The notes under the pieces: model-generated
Databases searched by the model: none
What the model saw: the letters and a program-made list of their open reading frames with translations, nothing else
Told to the model about the DNA's origin: nothing
NCBI GenBank assembly: GCA_963682005.1
Contig: OY820914.1
Coordinates: forward strand, 248,001 to 312,000
DNA from: CAIYUC01 sp963682005
Lineage (GTDB): Bacteria; Bacteroidota; Bacteroidia; Bacteroidales; FEN-979
DNA length: 64,000 nt
Direction of reading: 5' to 3'
Program-made: the position numbers and the translations under genes
In this document: piece by piece, positions 51,834 through 61,288 of the stretch
How the letters are laid out: each line of letters begins with the position of its first letter
Position numbering within the stretch: the stretch's first letter is position 1

Positions 51834-52283
51834 TTATTTTTGTTTCGGATTTCCATAGAAGGTCAGGGAATAGTGACTGACACTTACATTGAACAACTGC
51901 TCCACATGTGTTCTTATTTCTTCAATCCTTGGGTCATAAAATTCATATGCTTCGCCGGATTCTTCAAAAATAAAATGATCATGCTGTTTAACCATCATGG
52001 CTTTTTCAAACTGCGCATAATTTGTCCCAAACTGATGCTTTGTCACCAGACCGCAATCCAGTAATAATTCAATTGTATTATAGAGGGTTGCCCTACTTAC
52101 ACGGTATTTGTGATTTTTCATCCTGATGTACAGGGTTTCGATGTCAAAATGTCCATCGGTTGCGAAAATCTCCTTCAGGATCGTATACCGCTCAGGTGTT
52201 TTCCTGTGTGCATGTCGTTCAAGGTACTCAGTAAAGACTTTTCTCACTGTTTCATATACCTCTTCCGCATTTTTCTTTGTCAT
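51834..52283 (-). CDS. Fur-family transcriptional regulator lacking the usual zinc CxxC
   Basis: 149 residues. The winged-helix DNA-binding domain covers ~20-90 (RYTILKEIFATDGHFDIETLYIRMKNH, VSRATLYNTIELLLDCGLV). The dimerisation domain keeps the HDH core (KQHDHFIFEESGEAYEF) but lacks the CxxC pair that follows HDH in many Fur proteins. The only cysteine is in LLDCG. Metal specificity is therefore unclear; PerR, Fur or a structural-zinc-free variant are possible. It is cotranscribed with purA. Confidence 0.85.
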   Translation of the reverse strand: MTKKNAEEVYETVRKVFTEYLERHAHRKTPERYTILKEIFATDGHFDIETLYIRMKNHKYRVSRATLYNTIELLLDCGLVTKHQFGTNYAQFEKAMMVKQHDHFIFEESGEAYEFYDPRIEEIRTHVEQLFNVSVSHYSLTFYGNPKQK

Positions 52284-52355
52284 ATTCCGAAAATTTGAGT
52301 AAAGATAAACAATTTACCCCTATTTAGAACAAATAAAAATAAATTTTTCTACAAG

Positions 52356-54581
52356 TCAATCAACCCGATTCACATTTTTCACACCCTCAATTTTTTTCAG
52401 GTTATTAAGAAGGTTATTGAGTGTTTGTGTGTCCTGAACAAAGAGCATGATTTCTCCCTCAGTGAGTCCATTCTTAGCTTCAAGGTAAAAGGATTTAATA
52501 TTCAGGTTCAATTCTGAAGAGATAATTTTAGTGATATCATTGATCAACCCCTGTTTATCCATTCCAACAATTTTTATTCCCGTAAGAAACGAGATTGATT
52601 CCTTGTTGGTCCAATTAATTTTTACGAACCTGTTGCCAAAGCTTGAGATCAGTTCAATTGCATTTTGACACTTTGTTCTGTGGATCTGGATCGGAAGAAG
52701 ATCAGAAACTATGACACCAATGATCTCATCGCCAGGCAAGGGATTACAACAGGTTGAAATCTCATACCCTAACCGGCCGACATTGCCTTCCACCACCTTC
52801 TCAAGTTTACCCGTTTCCCAGGCTTTTCCGTTTGCAAGACCCTCGCCTGCCAGATCCTTTGGGATTTCCTTTTTCCTGTTTTTCGAAACGAAATTCAGCC
52901 ATCCGGTTTTTTGGTTTGAGGCAGCAAACAGTCTGACCTCCTTGAGCCCTATAACATCAAATGCAATGCTATAATAAAGATCGATCAGGGATGCGACGTT
53001 GCAAGACACAATTAATTTCCTGATGTTTTCATGGGAGAACTCCAGGCTTTGCTGGACAAAATACTTTTCGAGTTTTTCTTTTCCCTGGTGATAAAATTTC
53101 TTCTTTTCATTCTTCAACCCTAGCTTTATGCTTGTCTTTGCCCTTGTGGTAACCACGTAATTCAACCATTCATCTTTTGGCATCTGCTTTTTTGAAGTGA
53201 TCACTTCGATCTGCTCTCCATTTTTCAGCTGGTAATTTATTGGTACCAGCTTTTTATCCACCTTAGCCCCGATACAATTATCCCCGATTTCCGAATGAAT
53301 CGCATATGCAAAATCAAGGACTGAAGAGTTTGCTGGCAATGTTCTCAATTCACCCTGCGGAGTAAAAACAGAGATCTCATCAAGGAAGAAGTATCCTTTA
53401 ACATCATCAATAAAGGAGAGTGCATCAGCATCCGGGCTTTCAATCATTTCCCTGATCCTGTCAAGCCAGTTATCAAGCTGGCTGTTCAATTTCATCGTTT
53501 CCTTGTATTTCCAATGGGCAGCATATCCTTTTTCTGCAATTTCATCCATTCTTTTCGTCCTGATCTGGATTTCCACCCACTGACCGGTATTGCTCATAAC
53601 CGTTGTGTGCAGTGCTTCATAGCCATTTGCCTTGGGGATTGAAATCCAGTCGCGTAACCGGTCAAGGTTCGGGCGGTAATTATCTGTGATGGCCGAATAA
53701 ACCTTCCAGCAATCTGCTTTTTCCGATTCGAGCGGGGTATCAATTACGATCCGGATGGCGAAAATATCGTAGATCTCTTCGAATGGCACCTCTTTCTTCT
53801 GCATCTTCTCCCATATGGAAAAGATCGACTTTTCCCTCGGAGTAATTGTAAACTTTATTCCGGATGCATTCAGTGATTGCTTGATCGGCGCAGTGAACTT
53901 TGAAATAAACCGGCTTCTTTCCTTTTCCGATTCTTTCAGTTTTCTGGAAATGGAAGAATAAACCTCAGGTTCGGTCACTTTCAGGGCCAGGTCCTGCAAT
54001 TCGCTTTTAATTGCATGCAGTCCAAGCCGGTGAGCCAGTGGTGCATAAAGGTAAATGGTTTCAGATGCGATCTTCAGTTGCTTTTCGGGTGAGATCGCAT
54101 CAAGTGTTCGCATGTTGTGCAGCCGGTCTGCCAGTTTTATCAGGATAACCCTTACATCGTCTGAAAGTGTGAGAAGGATCTTTTTGAAATTCTCTGCCTG
54201 GATGGATGCCGTTTTCTGATCGAATATCCCTTTTATCTTGGTCAATCCATCAATGATGGACGCTACTTTATCACCAAACAACCCCTGGATGTCTTCCAGG
54301 GTATAGTCTGTATCTTCAACAACATCATGCAACAAAGCACAAATCACTGATGTTGCACCAAGGCCAATTTCAGCCACAGCAATCGTGGCAACACTAAGCG
54401 GATGATAAATGTACGGCTCACCACTTTTTCTGCGCATATCCTTGTGAGCCTCTACGGCAATATTAAATGCCTTTCTGACCTGCTTTTTATCATCAGTGGT
54501 TTTTATTTTGAGGACTTTCAATAAATTCCTGTACCGTTTCAGGATTTCTTTTTTTTCTTCTTCAATTACATTCGGATGCAT
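52356..54581 (-). CDS. Bifunctional (p)ppGpp synthetase/hydrolase, RelA/SpoT family
   Basis: 741 residues from ATG 54581. Domains in order: HD hydrolase (~55-200, with the intact metal motif HDVVEDTD), synthetase (~240-360, FAIRIVIDTP, NGYEALHTTVM), TGS (~400-465, ISVFTPQGELRTLPANS), a helical/zinc-finger region with CCNPLPGDEI, and a C-terminal ACT domain. Both catalytic sites look complete, so it should make and degrade the stringent alarmone. The frame runs up to 54683, but a -7 promoter element at 54606-54613 would place transcription start downstream of that, supporting 54581. Confidence 0.93.
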   Translation of the reverse strand: MHPNVIEEEKKEILKRYRNLLKVLKIKTTDDKKQVRKAFNIAVEAHKDMRRKSGEPYIYHPLSVATIAVAEIGLGATSVICALLHDVVEDTDYTLEDIQGLFGDKVASIIDGLTKIKGIFDQKTASIQAENFKKILLTLSDDVRVILIKLADRLHNMRTLDAISPEKQLKIASETIYLYAPLAHRLGLHAIKSELQDLALKVTEPEVYSSISRKLKESEKERSRFISKFTAPIKQSLNASGIKFTITPREKSIFSIWEKMQKKEVPFEEIYDIFAIRIVIDTPLESEKADCWKVYSAITDNYRPNLDRLRDWISIPKANGYEALHTTVMSNTGQWVEIQIRTKRMDEIAEKGYAAHWKYKETMKLNSQLDNWLDRIREMIESPDADALSFIDDVKGYFFLDEISVFTPQGELRTLPANSSVLDFAYAIHSEIGDNCIGAKVDKKLVPINYQLKNGEQIEVITSKKQMPKDEWLNYVVTTRAKTSIKLGLKNEKKKFYHQGKEKLEKYFVQQSLEFSHENIRKLIVSCNVASLIDLYYSIAFDVIGLKEVRLFAASNQKTGWLNFVSKNRKKEIPKDLAGEGLANGKAWETGKLEKVVEGNVGRLGYEISTCCNPLPGDEIIGVIVSDLLPIQIHRTKCQNAIELISSFGNRFVKINWTNKESISFLTGIKIVGMDKQGLINDITKIISSELNLNIKSFYLEAKNGLTEGEIMLFVQDTQTLNNLLNNLKKIEGVKNVNRVD

Positions 54582-54605
54582 TAAACCAGCTTTAACAAAC
54601 CTGTA

Positions 54606-54613
54606 CAAAATTA
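54606..54613 (-). promoter_or_regulatory. Predicted -7 promoter element for the RelA/SpoT gene
   Basis: Reads TAATTTTG on the minus strand, an exact TAnnTTTG match, 24 bases before the ATG at 54581. It decides against the longer frame from 54683. Confidence 0.55.
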
Positions 54614-54834
54614 CAATAAATTGGCACTTAAGCTGACTGAGCATTGAAAGTAATAAACAGCAGGCCGGGTTTCCGGACTTCACCCTCTTACGTTAAACAT
54701 GCAGGATCACAAGGTACCAAAGCAAAAGTATATACGTTCACAAGGACCTGTGGATTTCACCTGCTTCAGGGAAGACCCGGGGAAAAGTTTTCGTCCTTTC
54801 AAAATTGAAATTGGCTCCCTCGGATGAAAATTAG

Positions 54835-54842
54835 TACTTTTG
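54835..54842 (+). promoter_or_regulatory. Predicted -7 promoter element for the T9SS type B protein
   Basis: TACTTTTG, an exact TAnnTTTG match, with ATTG about 21 bp upstream as a possible -33 box. It lies inside the longest open frame (from 54824), so translation should begin at 54866 or 54869. Confidence 0.55.
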
Positions 54843-54865
54843 GATTTAAATTCGCTTTTTATCCG

Positions 54866-57508
54866 ATGATGAATCTGGGGAATGATATAAAAATTAAATG
54901 CTTCCTCATTCTTGTATTGTCCGGTTTTTTTTCACCTCTATCTGCGTTCGCCACGCATCAGCGGGCTGCTGAGATTACATACCGGCACCTTTATGAAAAT
55001 ACCTATGAAATAACGCTTATTACCTATACAAGGACAGGGATGCCTGCCAATGCATACAGGAATTTCCTGCCTGTAAACTGGGGGGATGGAACTATTTCAG
55101 ATATTGAAAGGATAGAGATCCGCGATCTTCCCGGCGACCCGGAATATGGAATCACCTATAACAGGTATATGGGTACACATTCATACCCTGGCCCGTCATC
55201 CTATGTCATTTCGATGGAGGACCCAAACAGAAATCAGGGCATCCTGAACATTCCCAATTCTGTGAATATCCCGCTTTATGTTTATGCGGAATTAGTGATC
55301 AATCCATTCCTGGGGTATAACAATTCGCCGGTCCTTCTGATACCACCGGTTGATAATGCCTGTGTTGACCAGCCATTCTTCCATAACCCAGGAGCATATG
55401 ATCCTGACGGTGATAGTTTATCATACCGCCTTGTTACTTGTCTGGGTGCGCAAGGGCTGGCGATCCCGGGTTATACACTTCCTCCTGCAACACTATCCTT
55501 GAGTCTAGACCCCATTTCAGGGAATTTTATATGGGACAGCCCTCCATACCAGGGACAATATAATATTGCAATCCTAATTGAAGAGTGGCGTAACGGGACA
55601 AAGATAGGCAGCGTCCTTCGCGATATGCAGATCATTGTTATTGCATGTAATTCAGAGCCTCCTGTGATCGATCAGGTTGCTGACACCTGCGTGGTGGCAG
55701 GAGATACGCTCATTTTTCATGTAACGGCGCATGAACCCCATGGTGACTCGCTGGCATTATACCTGACCGGCGGGCCGATGATCCTCAGTAATCACCCGGC
55801 TACCGTTGATGTGAATCCTGTTTATGGTTCGGGGATTGTAACAGCCACATTCAGATGGAATACCGTGTGCGATCATGTGAAACTTCAGCCCTACCGGATG
55901 TTCTTTAAGGCCAACAACTTTGCTTCACCTGTAAACCAGGTTGATATTAAATCCATGCAGATTAACGTCATCGGTCCTGCACCGCAGAACCTTACGGCTA
56001 CCCCGTTAGGGACTTCCATTACACTGGGATGGGATCCATATTCATGTCAGAATGCCAAAGGATTTGACATATACCGTAAATCGGATTCAACAGGATTTGT
56101 CCCCGGATATTGCCAAACCGGGGTTCCTGCAGCCCTTGGATATACAAAAATTGCAACCGTGAATGATGTGACAGCCGTTTCATATGTAGATAACAATTCC
56201 GGGCAGGGGTTAAATCTGGGGAATAAGTATTGTTACCTTATTGTAGCATTTTTTACCGACAAAGCAGAAAGCTACGCATCAAATGAAGCCTGTGCCAGCC
56301 TGAAGAAAGACATTCCTGTCCTTACCCATGTCAGCATCAAAACAACAGATGAGATCACCGGATCAATCTATGTAGCCTGGTCGAAACCAACCGAACTGGA
56401 TACTATTCAAGCTCCTGGTCCATATAAATATGTTATAAACAGGTCTGTTCCGGGAAATCCAGGCCAGTTCATTGCTGTCGATTCTTTAACGAACCTGAAT
56501 GACACCATCTTTTCTGACACCCTGCTGAATACAAAAGCCTACAATTTTCTTTTCAGAATTGATTTTTATAATCTGACACCCGGGAACTTCTTCCTGATTG
56601 GCCATTCCCAGGTCGCGAGCTCCATTTATCTGGATCTTTACCCTACAGATAAAAAAATGATCCTGAAATGGAACAATGCTGTTCCATGGACAAATTATGC
56701 GTTTACAATTTACCGCCTCAATCTGGTATCACAGTCGTATGATTCCATTGGAACAACTGACCAGACTGTTTTCACCGATAAAGGACGCGTAAACGGTGAG
56801 GAGTACTGTTATCTGGTAAAATCCACAGGCCGGTATTCTGCACCAGGCTTTATCGACCCGATTATCAACTATTCCCAGAAGAACTGCGGGATTCCGGTCG
56901 ATAATATTCCTCCATGCCCTCCCTATATGAATGTTCGTCCTGAATGTGAAAACCGAATCAATACTGTTAGCTGGAAAAACCCTGTATCAGATTCCTGTAC
57001 CCCTGATATAATTAAATATTACCTGTATTTTACTCCAGGATGCGGGAAAAGTATGATCCTCCTTGATTCCCTGTCAAATATCAATGATACCGTGTACCTT
57101 CATCACCAGGAGAAAACAAATGTCGGATGCTATTCGGTTGTTGCCATGGATTCTGCTGGAAACAGAAGTGTTCCCAGCGATACAGTATGCATCGACCTCA
57201 GTAACCTGCCGGAAGCATGTCAATTCCGGCTCCCGGTTGTATTCACGCCAAACAATGATAATGTGAACGACTTTTTCATGGCCTACAAACTGAATTCAGC
57301 TGACCGTATTAAACTGACAGTTTTTGACCGGTGGGGGAAAAAGGTATATGAGACTGAAGATCCGAATTTCAACTGGGATGGAACAGATCAGAATAATCAT
57401 AAGCCATGCAGTGACGGGGCCTACTTTTATATTTGTGATATTTTTGAAACCTCTTTGTCCTGCGAGCTGAAACGAACAATCAGAGGTTCGGTGACCATAT
57501 TACGGTGA
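54866..57508 (+). CDS. Secreted multidomain protein with gliding-motility-associated (T9SS type B) C-terminal domain
   Basis: 880 residues from ATG 54866. The signal peptide ends near residue 30 (SAFATHQ). The first ~250 residues are of a type common in large Bacteroidota surface proteins (ATHQRAAEITYRHL, DGDSLSYRLVTC as a cadherin-like DxDxD motif). Fibronectin III-like modules follow over ~375-780 (SITLGWDPYSCQNAKGFDIYRK and similar). The last ~90 residues form the gliding-associated type B sorting domain (VVFTPNNDNVNDFF, FDRWGKKVYE, GTDQNNHKPCSDGAYFY). The frame extends to 54824, but the promoter at 54835 argues for the later start. The role is probably adhesion or matrix, but unproven. 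Confidence 0.85.
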   Translation: MMNLGNDIKIKCFLILVLSGFFSPLSAFATHQRAAEITYRHLYENTYEITLITYTRTGMPANAYRNFLPVNWGDGTISDIERIEIRDLPGDPEYGITYNRYMGTHSYPGPSSYVISMEDPNRNQGILNIPNSVNIPLYVYAELVINPFLGYNNSPVLLIPPVDNACVDQPFFHNPGAYDPDGDSLSYRLVTCLGAQGLAIPGYTLPPATLSLSLDPISGNFIWDSPPYQGQYNIAILIEEWRNGTKIGSVLRDMQIIVIACNSEPPVIDQVADTCVVAGDTLIFHVTAHEPHGDSLALYLTGGPMILSNHPATVDVNPVYGSGIVTATFRWNTVCDHVKLQPYRMFFKANNFASPVNQVDIKSMQINVIGPAPQNLTATPLGTSITLGWDPYSCQNAKGFDIYRKSDSTGFVPGYCQTGVPAALGYTKIATVNDVTAVSYVDNNSGQGLNLGNKYCYLIVAFFTDKAESYASNEACASLKKDIPVLTHVSIKTTDEITGSIYVAWSKPTELDTIQAPGPYKYVINRSVPGNPGQFIAVDSLTNLNDTIFSDTLLNTKAYNFLFRIDFYNLTPGNFFLIGHSQVASSIYLDLYPTDKKMILKWNNAVPWTNYAFTIYRLNLVSQSYDSIGTTDQTVFTDKGRVNGEEYCYLVKSTGRYSAPGFIDPIINYSQKNCGIPVDNIPPCPPYMNVRPECENRINTVSWKNPVSDSCTPDIIKYYLYFTPGCGKSMILLDSLSNINDTVYLHHQEKTNVGCYSVVAMDSAGNRSVPSDTVCIDLSNLPEACQFRLPVVFTPNNDNVNDFFMAYKLNSADRIKLTVFDRWGKKVYETEDPNFNWDGTDQNNHKPCSDGAYFYICDIFETSLSCELKRTIRGSVTILR

Positions 57509-57549
57509 TATTGTGAAAACAGCACGCGCTGATTTTTCACTACAATTCA

Positions 57550-57557
57550 TATCTTTG
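57550..57557 (+). promoter_or_regulatory. Predicted -7 promoter element for lepA
   Basis: TATCTTTG, an exact TAnnTTTG match, ending four bases before the GTG start. Transcription would begin at or next to the start codon, implying a leaderless message. Confidence 0.5.
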
Positions 57558-57561
57558 CACC

Positions 57562-59352
57562 GTGAAAAATATTCGTAACTTTTGCATTATTGCCCATATC
57601 GACCACGGAAAATCAACCCTGGCTGATCGTCTTCTTGAATTAACCCACACCATTTCAGAGCGTGAATACCAGGAACAGGTTCTGGATGACATGGATCTGG
57701 AGCGGGAACGAGGCATTACGATCAAAAGCCATGCGATCCAGATGGATTATCTTCACAATGGCGAAAAGTATGTGCTGAACCTGATTGATACACCAGGGCA
57801 TGTTGATTTCTCCTATGAGGTTTCCAGGGCTATTGCGGCATGTGAAGGCGCGTTGCTGGTAATCGATGCCACACAGGGCATCCAGGCGCAAACAATTTCA
57901 AATCTTTATCTGGCAATTGAGCATGACCTGACGATCATCCCTGTGCTTAATAAGATCGACATGGACAATGCGATGATTGAAGAAGTGAAGGACCAGATCA
58001 TTGACCTTCTCGGATGCTCTCATGATGAAATTATTGAAGCCAGTGCAAAGGTGGGATTCGGAATGGACCGTATCCTGGAGGAAATCGTAACCAAGATCCC
58101 ATCCCCAAAAGGAACCATTGATGCCCCTTTACAGGCATTGATCTTTGATTCGGTCTTCAATTCCTACCGCGGGATCATTGCCTATTTCAGGATTATGAAT
58201 GGGACGATCCGTAAAGGAGACCATGTGAAATTTGTCAATACCGGCTGGGATTACCACGCTGATGAGATTGGTGTACTCCGGCTTCGCCAGGAACCCAGGG
58301 ATGTGCTGTTTGCAGGTGATGTCGGGTACATCATATCAGGCATCAAGGCCAGCAAGGAAGTGCAGGTCGGCGATACCATCACAAAAGTTGACAGGCCATG
58401 CGAAAAAGCTATCGAAGGGTTCAAGGATGTCGTACCTATGGTTTTCGCCGGGATTTATCCTGTTGATGCTGATGATTATGAAGAATTGAGGGATTCTATC
58501 GAAAAGCTGAAGCTAAACGATGCGTCCCTTTCCTTCGAACCGGAATCCTCTGCTGCACTCGGATTTGGATTCAGGTGCGGTTTTTTGGGGCTGCTCCATA
58601 TGGAGATCATCCAGGAACGGCTCGACCGCGAGTTCGACATGGATGTCATCACCACTGTGCCGAACGTTTCCTACAAAGTCTTTACGACCAAGGGAGAGGT
58701 TGTCGAGGTTCACAATCCTTCAGGGCTTCCTTTACCTAACGTGATCGATCACATCGAGGAGCCTTATATCACGGCCAATATCATCTCCCGGACTGAATAC
58801 ATGGGCGGGATCATGAAACTGTGCATCGATAAACGCGGCGTTCTTAAAAACCAGGTTTACCTTACCACTGACCGGATTGAGCTGACATTTGAACTTCCGT
58901 TGGGCGAGATCGTCTTTGATTTCTATGATAAGCTTAAGAGCATCTCAAAGGGATATGCTTCTTTTGATTATTTCATCTCAGGGCATAAAATGGCCGACCT
59001 GGTCAGACTGGATATCCTGTTGAACGGGGATCCTGTCGACGCCCTTTCAACACTCCTTCACAGGGATAATGCATATGAATTCGGAAGAAAATTCTGCATT
59101 AAACTGAAGGAGTACATTCCAAGGCAGCAATTCGATGTTGCGATCCAGGCAGCCATCGGAGCCAAAATCATTGCAAGGGAAACAGTGAAGGCTGTTCGAA
59201 AAGACGTAACTGCCAAATGTTACGGAGGCGACATCACCCGTAAGCGAAAACTCCTGGAAAAGCAAAAGAAGGGGAAAAAGCGAATGCGCCAGATCGGGAA
59301 TGTTGAGGTTCCTCAAAAAGCTTTTCTTGCTGTTCTGAAGCTTGATTCATAA
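57562..59352 (+). CDS. lepA: Elongation factor 4 (LepA)
   Basis: 596 residues, the family length. It is a ribosomal translocase-like GTPase that acts on stalled or early ribosomes. The G motifs are [32 protein letters not shown] and NKIDM. Domain II, the EF-G-like domains ([23 protein letters not shown]) and the LepA-specific C-terminal domain ([25 protein letters not shown]) are complete. The start codon is GTG, and the protein then begins [15 protein letters not shown] exactly as homologues do. The -7 element sits four bases upstream, so the mRNA may be leaderless. Confidence 0.96.
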   Translation: MKNIRNFCIIAHIDHGKSTLADRLLELTHTISEREYQEQVLDDMDLERERGITIKSHAIQMDYLHNGEKYVLNLIDTPGHVDFSYEVSRAIAACEGALLVIDATQGIQAQTISNLYLAIEHDLTIIPVLNKIDMDNAMIEEVKDQIIDLLGCSHDEIIEASAKVGFGMDRILEEIVTKIPSPKGTIDAPLQALIFDSVFNSYRGIIAYFRIMNGTIRKGDHVKFVNTGWDYHADEIGVLRLRQEPRDVLFAGDVGYIISGIKASKEVQVGDTITKVDRPCEKAIEGFKDVVPMVFAGIYPVDADDYEELRDSIEKLKLNDASLSFEPESSAALGFGFRCGFLGLLHMEIIQERLDREFDMDVITTVPNVSYKVFTTKGEVVEVHNPSGLPLPNVIDHIEEPYITANIISRTEYMGGIMKLCIDKRGVLKNQVYLTTDRIELTFELPLGEIVFDFYDKLKSISKGYASFDYFISGHKMADLVRLDILLNGDPVDALSTLLHRDNAYEFGRKFCIKLKEYIPRQQFDVAIQAAIGAKIIARETVKAVRKDVTAKCYGGDITRKRKLLEKQKKGKKRMRQIGNVEVPQKAFLAVLKLDS

Positions 59353-59423
59353 TTTTATTTCTCATATTGTAACGTTTTCGTTTTCTTATCGTCTTACAAC
59401 CACTAATCAAAAACAGATAATAT

Positions 59424-60371
59424 ATGAAAAGGAAATTCTTTTTTGCAGGAACGGTGATGTTCCTTTTATTGTTTTTACTTTCCGGGAATGACCTGTTTGC
59501 ACAGGATCATCATGGACATAAGCACGGATCGAAAGACTCAACCGAATATAGTATGGGCGGGATGAAGATCAAAAAGATCGGAGAAGACAGTGTGATGGTT
59601 TGCTTCAATCATCATGACTGGGACCATTCCGATATGCCCGGATTCCCCTTCTGGAATAAGAAAAACAAATTCAACGGACATTGGGCCGGTGTCGAACTAG
59701 GTTGGAACGGATATGTTAATTCTGATTTCAATAGCACTTTGCCGGATAATTATAAATTTCTAGATCTGAATAACTCTCGTTCAATGATGGTCAATCTGAA
59801 TCCCTTTGAATTCAACCTTAATCTATGTAAGAACCATTTTGGATTAACATCAGGACTTGGATTTGAGTTCAATAATTATTTCTTCACTGATAAAAATTAC
59901 TATTTTTCTTCTGATTCAGCGGCCATCATTGCATTCAGGATCTACGACGCTTTTGGTGCGAAGGTGAATATGAATCAGAGTAAGATGGTGATCTCCTGGC
60001 TGAATGTACCGATCCTCTTTGAATACCAGACAAACGCGAGGATGAAGATGAACAGTTTTCATGTCTCTGCCGGGGTCATCGGAGGAATCAGGATCGGGCA
60101 ATACGTAAAACAGGATTATCCGGGAATAAACCAACCTTACACGTTGAAAGATGAAGAAGGCAATGTCATTGGCACCTTCACTCCGGAAAAGTACAAGAAC
60201 CGTGACCACAGCCAGTTGCATCTGAACCAGTTCAAACTTGATGCAACGCTGAGGGTTGGATGGTCATTCCTTAACCTGTTTGCTTCCTATTCGATTTCCC
60301 CGATGTTCAAAAAGGACCAGGGACCCGTTTTATATCCGTGGAATGTGGGGATCACGCTGGTGGGATGGTAA
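59424..60371 (+). CDS. Putative outer-membrane beta-barrel protein with His-rich N-terminus
   Basis: 315 residues. The signal peptide ends near residue 26 (NDLFAQ). A His/Asp-rich stretch (DHHGHKHGSKD) and a second one (FNHHDWDHSDMPG) are followed by strands of a PorT/OmpA-type small barrel: HWAGVELGWNGYVNSDF, LTSGLGFEFNNYFF, FHVSAGVIGGIRIGQY, and the closing WNVGITLVGW. This fits the broad Bacteroidota outer_membrane_beta-barrel family. The His-rich segment could bind metal; that is a guess. It follows lepA by 71 bp on the same strand. Specific function is not recognised. Confidence 0.75.
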   Translation: MKRKFFFAGTVMFLLLFLLSGNDLFAQDHHGHKHGSKDSTEYSMGGMKIKKIGEDSVMVCFNHHDWDHSDMPGFPFWNKKNKFNGHWAGVELGWNGYVNSDFNSTLPDNYKFLDLNNSRSMMVNLNPFEFNLNLCKNHFGLTSGLGFEFNNYFFTDKNYYFSSDSAAIIAFRIYDAFGAKVNMNQSKMVISWLNVPILFEYQTNARMKMNSFHVSAGVIGGIRIGQYVKQDYPGINQPYTLKDEEGNVIGTFTPEKYKNRDHSQLHLNQFKLDATLRVGWSFLNLFASYSISPMFKKDQGPVLYPWNVGITLVGW

Positions 60372-60449
60372 TTAATATAACGCCGTCATTCCCTTCATGA
60401 TTAGAATGAAAATGGAGAATGGAGGATAGAATATGGTATTAAAATCTGT

Positions 60450-61232
60450 TTATCCTAAAACTTCTATCAGCACGGGCTGATCGATTTTCAACCCCAGGAG
60501 GCTTGAAGCTTTGCCCTGGTTGATGGCGATTTCCAGGTGGCCCGATGTGCTGAACAGGGCTAGCATCTCTCCTTCCACAACATCTTTGTAGGATTTACAA
60601 ATCGTGGTGATACGGTAGGAGGCTGACCGGAACATAATCACGAATTTCTTTCCTTTCACCGTTGACTTAAAGAATGATTCGGTAATATTTGTGAATACAT
60701 TCTCGTAGTTATCGATGTAAATCACCTTTCCCTTGATGAGATTACCATCAACCACGGGCAGAAAGGAGATCTTCTTCAGAAGGCCATTTTTTACTTTACC
60801 AAGCTCTTCCGGTGGTTTCCCTTCGGAGATCATTGCGGCCACCTTGACAAATACATCCCTGGAGGAAAAGGTAAAATAATCGGTGTCCTGCAATACTTCC
60901 AATTCGATTATCTTTTCAGGTGTCTCATCAAAAATGAGAGAGAAAATACCTGAATCGGCCCCTATAAAATAATGACCCTCATGAAGGACCAGGGTGTGTG
61001 GAGATTCGATGGATGCTTCTGAATTTATCCCCAGGATATGGATCGTCCCTGGTGGAAAATTACGGTAGAAATTTCTTATGATAAAGGCGGCCTGGTTCAA
61101 GTCGAAAGCAGGGATTGTATGAGAGATGTCAACAATGTGGGCTCCCGGGATCTGCTTGTAAATAGCGCCTTTTACAGCACCGAGGTAATGGTCTTTCAGT
61201 CCCCAGTCGCTCGTCAAAGTGATAATAGGCAT
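60450..61232 (-). CDS. SAM hydroxide adenosyltransferase (SAM hydrolase, DUF62 family)
   Basis: 260 residues from ATG 61232 (MPIITLTSDWGLKDHYLGAVKG). The family cleaves S-adenosylmethionine with hydroxide to adenosine and methionine; relatives use chloride or fluoride. Seen: LTSDWGLKDHYLGAVKG with the conserved Asp, VDISHTIPAFD, and the HYFIGADSGIFSL segment that contacts the ribose. The C-terminal barrel follows. The frame extends to 61262, but the predicted transcription start lies downstream of that. It is divergent from phoH. In Bacteroidota this pair is common; its shared role is unknown. Confidence 0.88.
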   Translation of the reverse strand: MPIITLTSDWGLKDHYLGAVKGAIYKQIPGAHIVDISHTIPAFDLNQAAFIIRNFYRNFPPGTIHILGINSEASIESPHTLVLHEGHYFIGADSGIFSLIFDETPEKIIELEVLQDTDYFTFSSRDVFVKVAAMISEGKPPEELGKVKNGLLKKISFLPVVDGNLIKGKVIYIDNYENVFTNITESFFKSTVKGKKFVIMFRSASYRITTICKSYKDVVEGEMLALFSTSGHLEIAINQGKASSLLGLKIDQPVLIEVLG

Positions 61233-61248
61233 GAGTGAAAAATTGCAG

Positions 61249-61256
61249 TACTTTTG
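61249..61256 (+). promoter_or_regulatory. Predicted -7 promoter element for phoH-purC
   Basis: TACTTTTG, an exact TAnnTTTG match, 33 bases before the phoH ATG at 61289. It lies 8 bp from the opposing -7 element at 61264-61271. Confidence 0.6.
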
Positions 61257-61263
61257 TTCCATT

Positions 61264-61271
61264 CAAAGTTA
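61264..61271 (-). promoter_or_regulatory. Predicted -7 promoter element for the SAM hydrolase
   Basis: Reads TAACTTTG on the minus strand, an exact TAnnTTTG match, 32 bases before the ATG at 61232. The two divergent -7 elements face each other within 23 bp, so the predicted transcripts overlap at their 5' ends. Confidence 0.6.
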
Positions 61272-61288
61272 GTAATTATCTTTACCGG

